Assembly (NCBI RefSeq): GCF_003160695.1
Contig: NZ_QGDD01000011.1
Span: 89,365-153,364 of the forward strand
Origin: Nocardioides silvaticus
Lineage (GTDB): Bacteria > Actinomycetota > Actinomycetes > Propionibacteriales > Nocardioidaceae
Length of the DNA: 64,000 nt
Direction: 5' to 3'
In this document: piece after piece, positions 55,639 to 62,823 of the stretch
Layout of the letters: each line of letters begins with the position of its first letter
Numbering within the stretch: position 1 is the first letter of the stretch
Notes under the pieces: model-generated
The model's input: only the letters and a program-made list of their open reading frames with translations
Database searches by the model: none
What the model was told of the DNA's origin: nothing
Position numbers and translations under genes: made by a program

Positions 55639-56637
55639 GTGCAGGAAGAACCGGGACGAACCGTCCTCATCACCGGCGTGACCGGACAGGACGGCATCTA
55701 CCTGGCGCGCTTCCTCCGCGCTCGCGGCGCCCGGGTCGTCGGGGTGGCACCGGCGGCCGCCGCACCACCCGCCCTGCGCACGGCGTACCTCGGCGACGTC
55801 GAGGTGGTGCCGCTCGACGTGTGCGACGACGACCAGGTGCGGGCGCTCGTCGACCGGGTCCGACCGGACGAGGTCTACAACCTGGCCGCGGTGAGCTCGG
55901 TCGCCCGCAGCTGGGACGAGCCCGACATCACCTACGCGGTCAACCAGGGGGCGGTGGAGACGCTGGTGCGGGCGCTGCTCGACCTGCGTGGCCGGACCGG
56001 GCACGAGGCTCGCTTCTTCCAGGCGTCCTCGGCCGAGGTCACCGGCTCCGCCGCGCACAGCCCCTACGCGCAGGCGAAGGCGGCTGCGGAGGAGGTGGTG
56101 CGCGAGGTGCGGGAGCGCCAGGGCCTGCACGCCTGCTACGCCCGCCTGCACAATCACGAGAGCCCGTTGCGCACCACGGCCTTCGTCACCGGCAAGATCA
56201 CCCGCGCCGTCGCGGAGATCGCGGCCGGTCGCGTCGACGAGCTGCGGCTCGGCAACCTCGACGTCAGCCGCGACTGGGGCTTCGCCGGGGACTACGTCGA
56301 CGCGATGTGCCGGATGGTCGCGGCCGACGAGCCGCGGGACCTGCCGATCGGCACCGGCGTGGCCCACCGGCTGGCCGACCTGCTCGCGACCGCGTTCGCG
56401 GTGGTCGGCATCGACGACCCGGCGCCGTACGTCGTCACCGACCCGGCCCTCGTCCGGCCGGCCGACACCGCGGTCCTCGTCGCCGACCCCGAGCCGGCCG
56501 CTGGCGCGCTGGGCTGGCGGGCGACGACGTCGTTCGAGGACCTGGTGCGGCTGATGGTCACCGTCGACCAGGAGCGGCTGCGGACCGGCGTCGCCGACGA
56601 CGTGCGGTACCTGTCAGTCGGCGGCACCGAGCAGTGA
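55639..56637 (+). CDS. Gmd/RMD-like NAD-dependent GDP-sugar dehydratase or reductase
   Basis: This is a 332-residue extended SDR close to GDP-mannose 4,6-dehydratase. It has TGVTGQDGIYLARFLRARG (NAD motif), YNLAAVSSVARSWDEPD, catalytic SSAEVTG with the SPYAQAK Tyr-Lys pair, HNHESPLR, and LGNLDVSRDWGFAGDYVDAM. The loop between Thr/Ser-Glu and Tyr is shorter than in true Gmd (no PRSPYG insertion). It could therefore be a GDP-4-keto-6-deoxymannose reductase (RMD) or a divergent dehydratase. TAGGCT lies 7 nt before the GTG, so it is leaderless. It overlaps the convergent glycosyltransferase by 24 bp. Confidence 0.83.
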   Translation: MQEEPGRTVLITGVTGQDGIYLARFLRARGARVVGVAPAAAAPPALRTAYLGDVEVVPLDVCDDDQVRALVDRVRPDEVYNLAAVSSVARSWDEPDITYAVNQGAVETLVRALLDLRGRTGHEARFFQASSAEVTGSAAHSPYAQAKAAAEEVVREVRERQGLHACYARLHNHESPLRTTAFVTGKITRAVAEIAAGRVDELRLGNLDVSRDWGFAGDYVDAMCRMVAADEPRDLPIGTGVAHRLADLLATAFAVVGIDDPAPYVVTDPALVRPADTAVLVADPEPAAGALGWRATTSFEDLVRLMVTVDQERLRTGVADDVRYLSVGGTEQ

Positions 56638-57711
56638 GTCCCGGACGACGGTCGCGGTCCGCCGCCAGGCGAAGCCGTCGGTGAACCGCCGGCCGGCGGC
56701 GAGCTGGTCGGGGGTGAGTGCGAGCGCCCGATCGATCGCGGCGGCGAGGTCCTCCGGTGACGTCGACGCGGCCACGACGGCGTGCCCGCCGGTCACCTCG
56801 GCCAGCGCCGGGTCGTCGGACACCACGACCGGCTTGCCCAGCCGCATCGCCTCGATCGCCGGCAGCCCGAACCCCTCGAAGTCCGACGGGAAGATCACCA
56901 GGCCCGCGCCCGCGAAGCAGTCCTGGAACTGCGCGTCGTCGAGCCACGGCATCAGCTCCACCCGGTCGCCGATGCCGAGTGCGGCGACCCGCTCGGTGGC
57001 GGCCGCCCGGTCCGAGCTCCCCATGCCGACCAGCCGCAGCCGCCACGCCTCTCCTGGGCCCGGCGAAGGGTGGGTGCGGCAGAACTGCGCCCAGCCCTCG
57101 ATGACGGCGTCGGCGTTCTTGTTGCCGAAGTGCCCGAACGCCAGGGCGTACGGCGGGCCGTCGGCCGCGACCGCGGGCCAGTCGTCGACGTGGTCGCTGC
57201 CGAGCTGGGCGGCCACCCCGTGCCGCGCGAGGCGCGGGTGGCGGGTCCGCAGGTCGGTGAGGGTGCGCTCGGAGATCGTGTAGATCCCATCGGCGCGCCG
57301 CATCGTCCAGCCCCACGAGACCCGTCGCGAGAGCCGCGTCTTCCCGGAGAACTGGTGCGGCCGCAGCTCGTGGCGCAGGTCGTAGAGGATCAGGCCGCGG
57401 CGGGTGCCCGCGCCGTAGCCGGCCAGCCCGCTCGCCGGCACGGCCGCGAGCACGGCGTCCGGACGCAGCCGACGCGCCGCACGTCGTACGCCGAAGGAGC
57501 GGAGCCACGCCGCCCCGGCGGGACCGCCGACGGGCGGGGTCACGGTCTCCACGGCGTAGCCCTCCGGCACCGAGAACGCGGGCCCGGAGCCGTCGACGAG
57601 CACGGTGACCCGGTCGTCGGGGAACGCCTGCCGCCAGCCGCGCAGCAGGTGCTCGACCACGATCGCGGAGCTTCCGTAGCGGACGACGACGGCGTCCACG
57701 ACCAGGTGCAT
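56614..57711 (-). CDS. Glycosyltransferase, GT4 family
   Basis: This is a 365-residue GT-B fold glycosyltransferase. The C-terminal donor-binding half shows SDFEGFGLPAIEAMRLGKPVV (E-x7-E motif region) and AFGHFGNKNADAVIEGW, with DDPALAEVTGGHAVVAA near the end. The N-terminal half is typical of GT4. It probably adds a hexose from a nucleotide sugar to the surface polymer. GAAGGG lies 8 nt before the ATG. It is divergent from gmd with TTCGAA repeats between them. Confidence 0.92.
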   Translation of the reverse strand: MHLVVDAVVVRYGSSAIVVEHLLRGWRQAFPDDRVTVLVDGSGPAFSVPEGYAVETVTPPVGGPAGAAWLRSFGVRRAARRLRPDAVLAAVPASGLAGYGAGTRRGLILYDLRHELRPHQFSGKTRLSRRVSWGWTMRRADGIYTISERTLTDLRTRHPRLARHGVAAQLGSDHVDDWPAVAADGPPYALAFGHFGNKNADAVIEGWAQFCRTHPSPGPGEAWRLRLVGMGSSDRAAATERVAALGIGDRVELMPWLDDAQFQDCFAGAGLVIFPSDFEGFGLPAIEAMRLGKPVVVSDDPALAEVTGGHAVVAASTSPEDLAAAIDRALALTPDQLAAGRRFTDGFAWRRTATVVRDSLLGAAD

Positions 57712-57718
57712 GGGGTGA

Positions 57719-57742
57719 TCCCTTCGAATCCTTCGAATCTAC
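57719..57742. repeat. TTCGAA direct repeat between the GT gene and gmd
   Basis: Two 9-bp copies of CCTTCGAAT (around 57721-57738) put palindromic TTCGAA twice on the same helix face, 9 bp apart. They lie between the glycosyltransferase start and the gmd promoter. The function is not known; they could be an operator or a slipped-strand repeat. Confidence 0.5.
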
Positions 57743-57787
57743 GGACTTGGAGCGCCCAGAGACTAACGGCCATATACGGTGACCCGC

Positions 57788-58765
57788 GTGACGAAGCGTG
57801 CACTCATCACCGGCATCACCGGTCAGGACGGCTCCTACCTCGCGGAGCTGTTGCTCGAGAAGGGCTACGAGGTGCACGGTCTGGTGCGCCGGGCCTCGAC
57901 GATCAACCGGGGCCGGATCGACCACCTGCACCAGAACTCGTCGCTCCACCTGCACTACGGCGACCTCACCGACGGCGTCAGCCTGGTCAACCTGATCCGG
58001 GAGATCACGCCGCACGAGGTCTACAACCTCGGCGCGCAGAGCCACGTGAAGGTCTCCTTCGAGATGCCGGAGTACACCGCGTCGACGGACGCCACCGGCA
58101 CCCTGCGCCTGCTGGAGGCGATCCGCGCCGCGAAGATCGACTGCCGCTTCTACCAGGCGTCGACGTCGGAGATGTTCGGCGCGACCCCGCCGCCGCAGGC
58201 CGAGAACACGACGTTCTACCCGCGCTCGCCGTACGGCGCCGCCAAGCTCTACGCGCACTGGGTGACGGTCAACTACCGCGAGGCCTACGACCTGTTCGCC
58301 GTCTCCGGGATCCTCTTCAACCACGAGTCCCCGCGCCGGGGCGAGAGCTTCGTGACCCGCAAGATCACGCTGGGCGTGGCCTCGATCAAGCTCGGCGTCA
58401 CCGACCACCTCACGCTCGGCAACCTCGACGCGATCCGCGACTGGGGCTATGCCAAGGAGTACGTCGAGGGCATGTGGCGGATGCTCCAGCACGACGAGCC
58501 GCAGGACTACGTGCTCGCGACCGGGATCGGCACCACGGTGCGCGAGTTCTGCGACTACGCGTTCAAGCACGCGGGACTCAACTGGGAGGACCACGTCCGC
58601 TACAACGAGTCCTACGAGAGGCCGACCGAGGTCGACGCGCTCATCGGCGACGCCTCCAAGGCCCGCGAGGTCCTCGGCTGGAAGCCCGACACCGACGCCG
58701 AGGCGCTGGCGAGGCTGATGGTCGACGCGGACCACGAGCAGATGTCCAGGTTGCTCGGACGCTGA
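57788..58765 (+). CDS. gmd: GDP-mannose 4,6-dehydratase
   Basis: This is a 325-residue true Gmd. NAD motif TGITGQDGSYLAELLLEKG, GLVRRASTINRGRIDHLH, NLGAQSHVKVSFEMPEYTA, catalytic TSEMFG with YPRSPYGAAKLYA, LFNHESPRRGESFVTRKI, and LGNLDAIRDWGYAKEYV all fit. It makes GDP-4-keto-6-deoxy-D-mannose, the precursor of GDP-fucose, GDP-rhamnose and related sugars. TATACG lies 9 nt before the GTG at 57788. A GTG nine bases earlier is inside the promoter and unlikely. The sulfotransferase gene overlaps its stop. Confidence 0.95.
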   Translation: MTKRALITGITGQDGSYLAELLLEKGYEVHGLVRRASTINRGRIDHLHQNSSLHLHYGDLTDGVSLVNLIREITPHEVYNLGAQSHVKVSFEMPEYTASTDATGTLRLLEAIRAAKIDCRFYQASTSEMFGATPPPQAENTTFYPRSPYGAAKLYAHWVTVNYREAYDLFAVSGILFNHESPRRGESFVTRKITLGVASIKLGVTDHLTLGNLDAIRDWGYAKEYVEGMWRMLQHDEPQDYVLATGIGTTVREFCDYAFKHAGLNWEDHVRYNESYERPTEVDALIGDASKAREVLGWKPDTDAEALARLMVDADHEQMSRLLGR

Positions 58766-59838
58766 TGACTGTCCTCGCCCGCTTCCCCCGGGAGGGCCGC
58801 GACGAGCTGGTCTCGTTGCAGTGCGACCTCTGCGTGCCGCCGGTGATCTCCTGCAGCACGCTGCCGGAGATGCGCAAGCTCGGTTGGTTGATGGTCGCCG
58901 ACGGTCAGCCGCTCGACGTGTGCCCGTGGTGCGACCTCAGCGTCGCGCGCAAGGACCGGGTGCCACGCGGGGATCGCACGACGGTGCCGCCCGACCCGGC
59001 CCGGCTGCCGAACCTGGTCGTCGTCGGTGCCGCGAAGGCCGGCTCGACCAGCCTCCACAACTACCTGGCCCTCCACCCCGAGATCTCGATGTCGGAGGAC
59101 AAGGAGGTCCGGTTCTTCACCGACCCCGACCATCTGTCGTGGGTCAGTCGCTACCAGGAGTACTTCGCCCCCGGCACCGCCTACCGCGGCGAGTCGACCC
59201 CGCAGTACACCAAGTGGCCCACGTTCCCCGGCGTCGTCGACCGGATGGCCGACCTGGTGCCGGACGCGCGGCTGATCTACCTCGTGCGCGACCCGATCGA
59301 GCGGACGGTCGCGGAGTACGTCGAGGAGGCCACCTGGGGCGTCATCACCGAGGACATCGAGGCGGCGCTCTCCGACGTCGAGGAGCCGCACAACCGGATC
59401 GTCGCTCCCAGCCGCTACGCCACCCAGCTGCGCGAGATCTACCGCCGCTTCGACCCGAGCCGGGTGCTGGTGGTCGACCTGGGCGACCTGCGCGACCAGC
59501 CTGCGGTGACGATGCGGCGGATCTTCGACTTCCTCGGGCTCGAGCAGATCGAGCTCGACGAGGAGGCGCTGCGGCCGCGCAACTCGTACGGCGACAAGGG
59601 CGTCCTGCCCGGTTGGTACCGCGCGCTCCGCCGCCCGGCGCTGATCCGGCTCGCCCACAAGCTCCCCACCGAGCAGCTGTGGCGGCTGCGCTCGTTCGTC
59701 TTCCGCCGGGTCAGCAAGCCCGTCGACCGGCCCGAGCCCAGCGCGGACGCGCTGGAACGGCTGCGGAAGGTGCTCGGCCCCGAGGCCGAGGACCTGCGTG
59801 CCCTCACCGGACAGGAGTTCGCGGGATGGTCTGTCTGA
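58765..59838 (+). CDS. Sulfotransferase with an N-terminal zinc-ribbon-like segment
   Basis: This is a 357-residue protein. Residues 18-60 hold two Cys pairs (CDLC and CPWC), an arrangement suited to zinc binding. The sulfotransferase domain follows: the 5'-phosphosulfate loop VVGAAKAGSTSLHNYL near residue 88, FFTDPDHLSWV, GESTPQYTK and the 3'-phosphate region YLVRDPIERTVAEYVEE near 170, resembling heparan-sulfate-type carbohydrate sulfotransferases. It would transfer sulfate from PAPS to a glycan. The added zinc segment is unusual for this family. The ATG overlaps the gmd stop (TGATG), so both are translated together. Confidence 0.85.
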   Translation: MTVLARFPREGRDELVSLQCDLCVPPVISCSTLPEMRKLGWLMVADGQPLDVCPWCDLSVARKDRVPRGDRTTVPPDPARLPNLVVVGAAKAGSTSLHNYLALHPEISMSEDKEVRFFTDPDHLSWVSRYQEYFAPGTAYRGESTPQYTKWPTFPGVVDRMADLVPDARLIYLVRDPIERTVAEYVEEATWGVITEDIEAALSDVEEPHNRIVAPSRYATQLREIYRRFDPSRVLVVDLGDLRDQPAVTMRRIFDFLGLEQIELDEEALRPRNSYGDKGVLPGWYRALRRPALIRLAHKLPTEQLWRLRSFVFRRVSKPVDRPEPSADALERLRKVLGPEAEDLRALTGQEFAGWSV

Positions 59839-59871
59839 CTGAGACCCCGAACGTGGCCTAAGGTGCAGCCC

Positions 59872-60762
59872 GTGCCGAGACTTCGTGACCTCCCGACGAG
59901 CGTCCGCGCCCACCTCGGGTGGTGGGTCCGCGACCGCTTCCCGAACCGCAAGGTGGTGCGGGAGGTCCAGGGCGTGAAGATGGTGCTGCCCTGGCCGCAC
60001 CGGCTCCCGGACTACGCCGGCGACGGCCCCTACGGCCAGAACCTCGTGCAGCTGGCCGCAGCCCTCTCCACGTCGTCCGCCCCGGTGACCGTGCTCGACG
60101 TCGGCGCCAACGTCGGCGACTCCGCGCTGCAGATCCTGGACGCGACCGACGCCCAGATCCTCTGCGTCGAGGCCGACCCCTACTTCCTGGAGTACCTCCA
60201 CCTCAACGTCGACGACGACCCGCGGGTCGCCGTGGTCGAGGCGCTGCTGACCCCGGACCCCAGCACAGAGGCGACCACCGCCGTACGCACCGGCGGGACG
60301 ACGCGCTTCGCCGAGGGCGAGGTCGGCGACGCGCTCCCGACGATCACCCCCGAGGCACTGCGCGAGAAGTACCCGTCGTTCTCCGACCTGCGCCTCATCA
60401 AGAGCGACACCGACGGCTACGACGTCGAGCTGGTGCCCGCCATCACCGAGGCGTGGGGCGGCACCCGCCCGGTGCTGTTCTTCGAGTACGACCACCGCCT
60501 GTCCCGCCTCGCCGGCAACGACCCGCTCGCGGTCTGGCCGCGCCTGGAGAAGCTCGGCTACCACGACGTCGCCGTGTGGGACAACGGCGGCCGGCCGCTC
60601 GGCCGCACCACCGTCGACGAGATCGGCGGCCTCACCGCGCCGCTCGAGGAGCGGGTCGGGGTCAAGGCCCAGAACTACTGGGACGTCGCCGTCGTCCACG
60701 AGGACGACGCCGCCGGTCTCGTCGCGATCGAGCAGCTCGTTCCCGCTGCCCAGCGCCTCTAG
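59872..60762 (+). CDS. FkbM-family methyltransferase
   Basis: This is a 296-residue SAM-dependent methyltransferase with VLDVGANVGDSALQILDAT near residue 73 (SAM motif I), CVEADPYFLEYLHLNV near 100 and LIKSDTDGYDVELV near 175. FkbM members O-methylate sugars and other small molecules. The GTG at 59872 is preferred since TAAGGT lies 7 nt upstream; a GTG at 59863 is inside the hexamer. It probably methylates the glycan of this locus, which is inference. Confidence 0.87.
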   Translation: MPRLRDLPTSVRAHLGWWVRDRFPNRKVVREVQGVKMVLPWPHRLPDYAGDGPYGQNLVQLAAALSTSSAPVTVLDVGANVGDSALQILDATDAQILCVEADPYFLEYLHLNVDDDPRVAVVEALLTPDPSTEATTAVRTGGTTRFAEGEVGDALPTITPEALREKYPSFSDLRLIKSDTDGYDVELVPAITEAWGGTRPVLFFEYDHRLSRLAGNDPLAVWPRLEKLGYHDVAVWDNGGRPLGRTTVDEIGGLTAPLEERVGVKAQNYWDVAVVHEDDAAGLVAIEQLVPAAQRL

Positions 60763-60771
60763 GGGTTCACC

Positions 60772-60990
60772 ATGACCGAGCTGCCCGACCACCAGCCGCC
60801 CTCCGTCCCGCGGCTGTGGGTCGCGCTCGCGGTCGTCTGGCTCGCCGTCCCTCTGACCGGCATCGTGGTCGGTGCGCTCACCGAGCCGCTCTCGAGCGGC
60901 TGGTGGTACGGGCTCATCGGCCTCGGCCTCGCCGCCGGCAGCATCGTGCTCTGGCGCTGGATCTCGCTCCAGCAGCCGCCGGAGGGCTGA
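60772..60990 (+). CDS. Small two-helix membrane protein
   Basis: This is a 72-residue protein with two hydrophobic segments (LWVALAVVWLAVPLTGIVVGAL and WYGLIGLGLAAGSIVLWRW). AGGGG precedes the ATG, 9 bp after the methyltransferase stop, so it may be the last gene of the glycan operon. Not recognised. Confidence 0.65.
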   Translation: MTELPDHQPPSVPRLWVALAVVWLAVPLTGIVVGALTEPLSSGWWYGLIGLGLAAGSIVLWRWISLQQPPEG

Positions 60991-60996
60991 GCCCCG

Positions 60997-61179
60997 TCAG
61001 GGACCGGGCGTCTGGGTGCTGTCGCGCCGGGTGCCCTCGGGGTCGTCGATCCGCTCGTCGGACTCCTCGAGGATGGCCTCGGCCTGGGCCTCGGGGTCGT
61101 CGCTCCCGGCGCGGGACTCCTCCGGGAGCAGCTCGGCGCGGCTTTCGATGCGCTTGTCGTCCTCGGGTGATCGGGTCAT
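60997..61179 (-). CDS. Small acidic conserved actinobacterial protein
   Basis: This is a 60-residue, very hydrophilic protein (SRAELLPEESRAGSDDPEAQ, EAILEESDERIDDPEG). Similar short, disordered, Asp/Glu-rich proteins are frequent in actinobacteria. The function is unknown. It lies convergent with the membrane gene. Confidence 0.55.
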   Translation of the reverse strand: MTRSPEDDKRIESRAELLPEESRAGSDDPEAQAEAILEESDERIDDPEGTRRDSTQTPGP

Positions 61180-61219
61180 GCGTACGTCGTACCCGCTCGG
61201 GCGCGGCGTAGCCGCCCGC

Positions 61220-62158
61220 TCAGGCGGCGGCGGCGCTCTCGTGCCAGGCGTCGAAGAGGCGGAGGTAGCTCTCGGGGTCCTCGAGCATCAGCGCGTGCCG
61301 CCGGTCGTCGAGGACGTGGCCCTCCCAGTCGGGCCGAGCCGCCAGGACCGACCGCAGGACTCTCGCCGGCACCAGCGCGTCCTGGGTGCCGCCGAGGACC
61401 AGCGTCGGCGCCTGCACCTTGCGCACCGCGCGCCAGCTGCGGCGCGGGTCGGCCCACATGGTCGAGATGGAGCAGGTCGCGGCGAGCAGGGCCCGTCGGC
61501 GGTCAACCCCCTCGATGTCCTCGGCGAAGTCCGCCGCCATCAGGTCGAGCACGGCGGGGTCCACGCCGTCGGGGTCGGGGAAGATGAGCTTGAGCAGCGC
61601 CCGGTTGCGGCGCTCGTCGAGCGCCGGGCCGGCCAGCCCCACGAGGCCCAGCGCGAGCGCGGTCAGCGAGGAGATCGCGATCGGCAGCATCCCCTCGATC
61701 GTCGCCCGGCTCGGGTTGAGGAAGCCGAGCGGCGTGCGGGGCGGGAGGCCGGGGGAGACCAGCACCAGGCTGTCGATCCGCTCCGGGTGGTACGCCGCGA
61801 GCAGGGTGCCGATCAGCCCGCCCATCGAGTTGCCGTGCAGCGTGAACGAGTCCCAGCCGAGACTGTCGGCGACCGCGAGGACGAAGTCGACGTACCCCCG
61901 GATCGTGAGCGGGTCGTCGTCGGTGACCGGCGTCCGGCCGAAGCCGGGGAGGTCGACGGCGACGACGGGGCCGTACTCGGCGAGCCCCTCGATCACCTCG
62001 ATCCACGTGACCGACGACCCACCGAGACCGTGCACCAGCAGCTGTGGCGCCCTGCTGGACCGGCGTCGCCCCGCCGCCTCGAGGACCCGGACCTGCCGCC
62101 CGTCGACGTCGAGGAACGTGTCGGTGACCGACGGCCAGTCGGCCAAGCGCGTGCTCAT
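61220..62158 (-). CDS. Alpha/beta fold hydrolase
   Basis: This is a 312-residue single-domain hydrolase. The oxyanion-region motif is LLVHGLGGSSVTWIEV near residue 42, the nucleophile elbow is HGNSMGGLIGTLLAA near residue 108, the acid is in VLGGTQDALVPA and the His in LDDRRHALMLED. The fold is like haloalkane-dehalogenase/epoxide-hydrolase relatives, but with no halide-binding pair that I can identify. The substrate is unknown. The ATG at 62158 lies 6 nt after CACTGT, a weak leaderless -10. Confidence 0.88.
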   Translation of the reverse strand: MSTRLADWPSVTDTFLDVDGRQVRVLEAAGRRRSSRAPQLLVHGLGGSSVTWIEVIEGLAEYGPVVAVDLPGFGRTPVTDDDPLTIRGYVDFVLAVADSLGWDSFTLHGNSMGGLIGTLLAAYHPERIDSLVLVSPGLPPRTPLGFLNPSRATIEGMLPIAISSLTALALGLVGLAGPALDERRNRALLKLIFPDPDGVDPAVLDLMAADFAEDIEGVDRRRALLAATCSISTMWADPRRSWRAVRKVQAPTLVLGGTQDALVPARVLRSVLAARPDWEGHVLDDRRHALMLEDPESYLRLFDAWHESAAAA

Positions 62159-62279
62159 CCCGCCACAGTGCCCGTCCTCGCCCCGAACATCCTCCCCACA
62201 CGCGGCGTGTCGGCGGATCGGCTTCGGCGCTCGGTCGTCGGGCGTGCCCCCCTCGGTCATCGAGTAGCCCGAGCCTTCC

Positions 62280-62329
62280 GGTCGTCGAGTAGGCCGAGCG
62301 CTCTGGCGCGAGGGCGTATCGAGACGCGG
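62280..62329. repeat. GGTCGTCGAGTAGGCC repeat, copy 1
   Basis: This 50-bp unit begins ggtcgtcgagtaggccg and ends tatcgagacgcgg. It resembles the abundant dispersed palindromic repeats seen in Nocardioides and relatives. A degenerate partial copy precedes it at about 62254-62272. Confidence 0.85.
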
Positions 62330-62442
62330 TGAGATCCCTGCGGCCTTCGGGCTGTGGGCGGTTGCGACCGAAAGGCTTTGGACGGAGGGAGGGGGTGCGG
62401 GGGTGCGCGCCGCTGCCGGCATACCGCCCTCTGGCGCCCTTC

Positions 62443-62492
62443 GGTCGTCGAGTAGGCCGAGCGCTCTGGCGCGAGGCCGTATCGAGACGCGG
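62443..62492. repeat. GGTCGTCGAGTAGGCC repeat, copy 2
   Basis: This is a nearly identical 50-bp copy (one change near the centre: aggccg for agggcg). With copy 1 it forms part of a longer tandem unit of about 165 bp that also carries the ctttggacggaggg block. Confidence 0.85.
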
Positions 62493-62599
62493 CGCGATGC
62501 CCGCGGCCGTGCGGGTCGTGGGCGGTGGCGACCGAAAAGGCTTTGGACGGAGGGAGGGGCGGGTGGTTGCGCGCCGCCGCCAGCCTGCGGGTCGTCCTC

Positions 62600-62648
62600 G
62601 GTGGTCGAGTAGGCCGAGCGCTCTGGCGCGAGGACGTATCGAGACCCC
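62600..62648. repeat. GGTCGTCGAGTAGGCC repeat, copy 3
   Basis: This is a shorter copy beginning ggtggtcgagtaggccg and ending gagacccc. It marks the right end of the tandem array, before the promoter region of the HNH gene. Confidence 0.82.
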
Positions 62649-62709
62649 GCAAGCCAAGAAACCGCCGTACTTTCGGGTAATCCGCCGCGTTCAGTACTTC
62701 CATCTTGAG

Positions 62710-62725
62710 TCGAACTGGTGTACGA
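62710..62725 (+). promoter_or_regulatory. LexA (SOS) box-like site
   Basis: TCGAAC-tggt-GTACGA matches the actinobacterial LexA consensus TCGAAC-N4-GTTCGA with one mismatch. It lies 98 bp before the HNH gene, in a place suited to repression. A perfect 14-bp palindrome follows at 62726-62739. Confidence 0.65.
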
Positions 62726-62823
62726 TCGACGTACGTCGAACCCCTCGACCAGCCGTCCACGAGACTCAGATCTAGGACACCCCGGCACCAGGCCACCGGA
62801 CCCGTAGCAGCCTGGGAGTCCGG

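Larger units (their letters stand above)
62159..62823. other. 665-bp repeat-rich gap without genes
   Basis: There is no convincing gene here. It contains three copies of a dispersed actinobacterial repeat (below), a pair of about 55-bp direct repeats around 62340-62393 and 62513-62570 that share ctttggacggaggg, and the LexA-like box with the promoter region of the next gene at 62710-62823. The palindrome TCGACGTACGTCGA is at 62726-62739. Confidence 0.8.
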
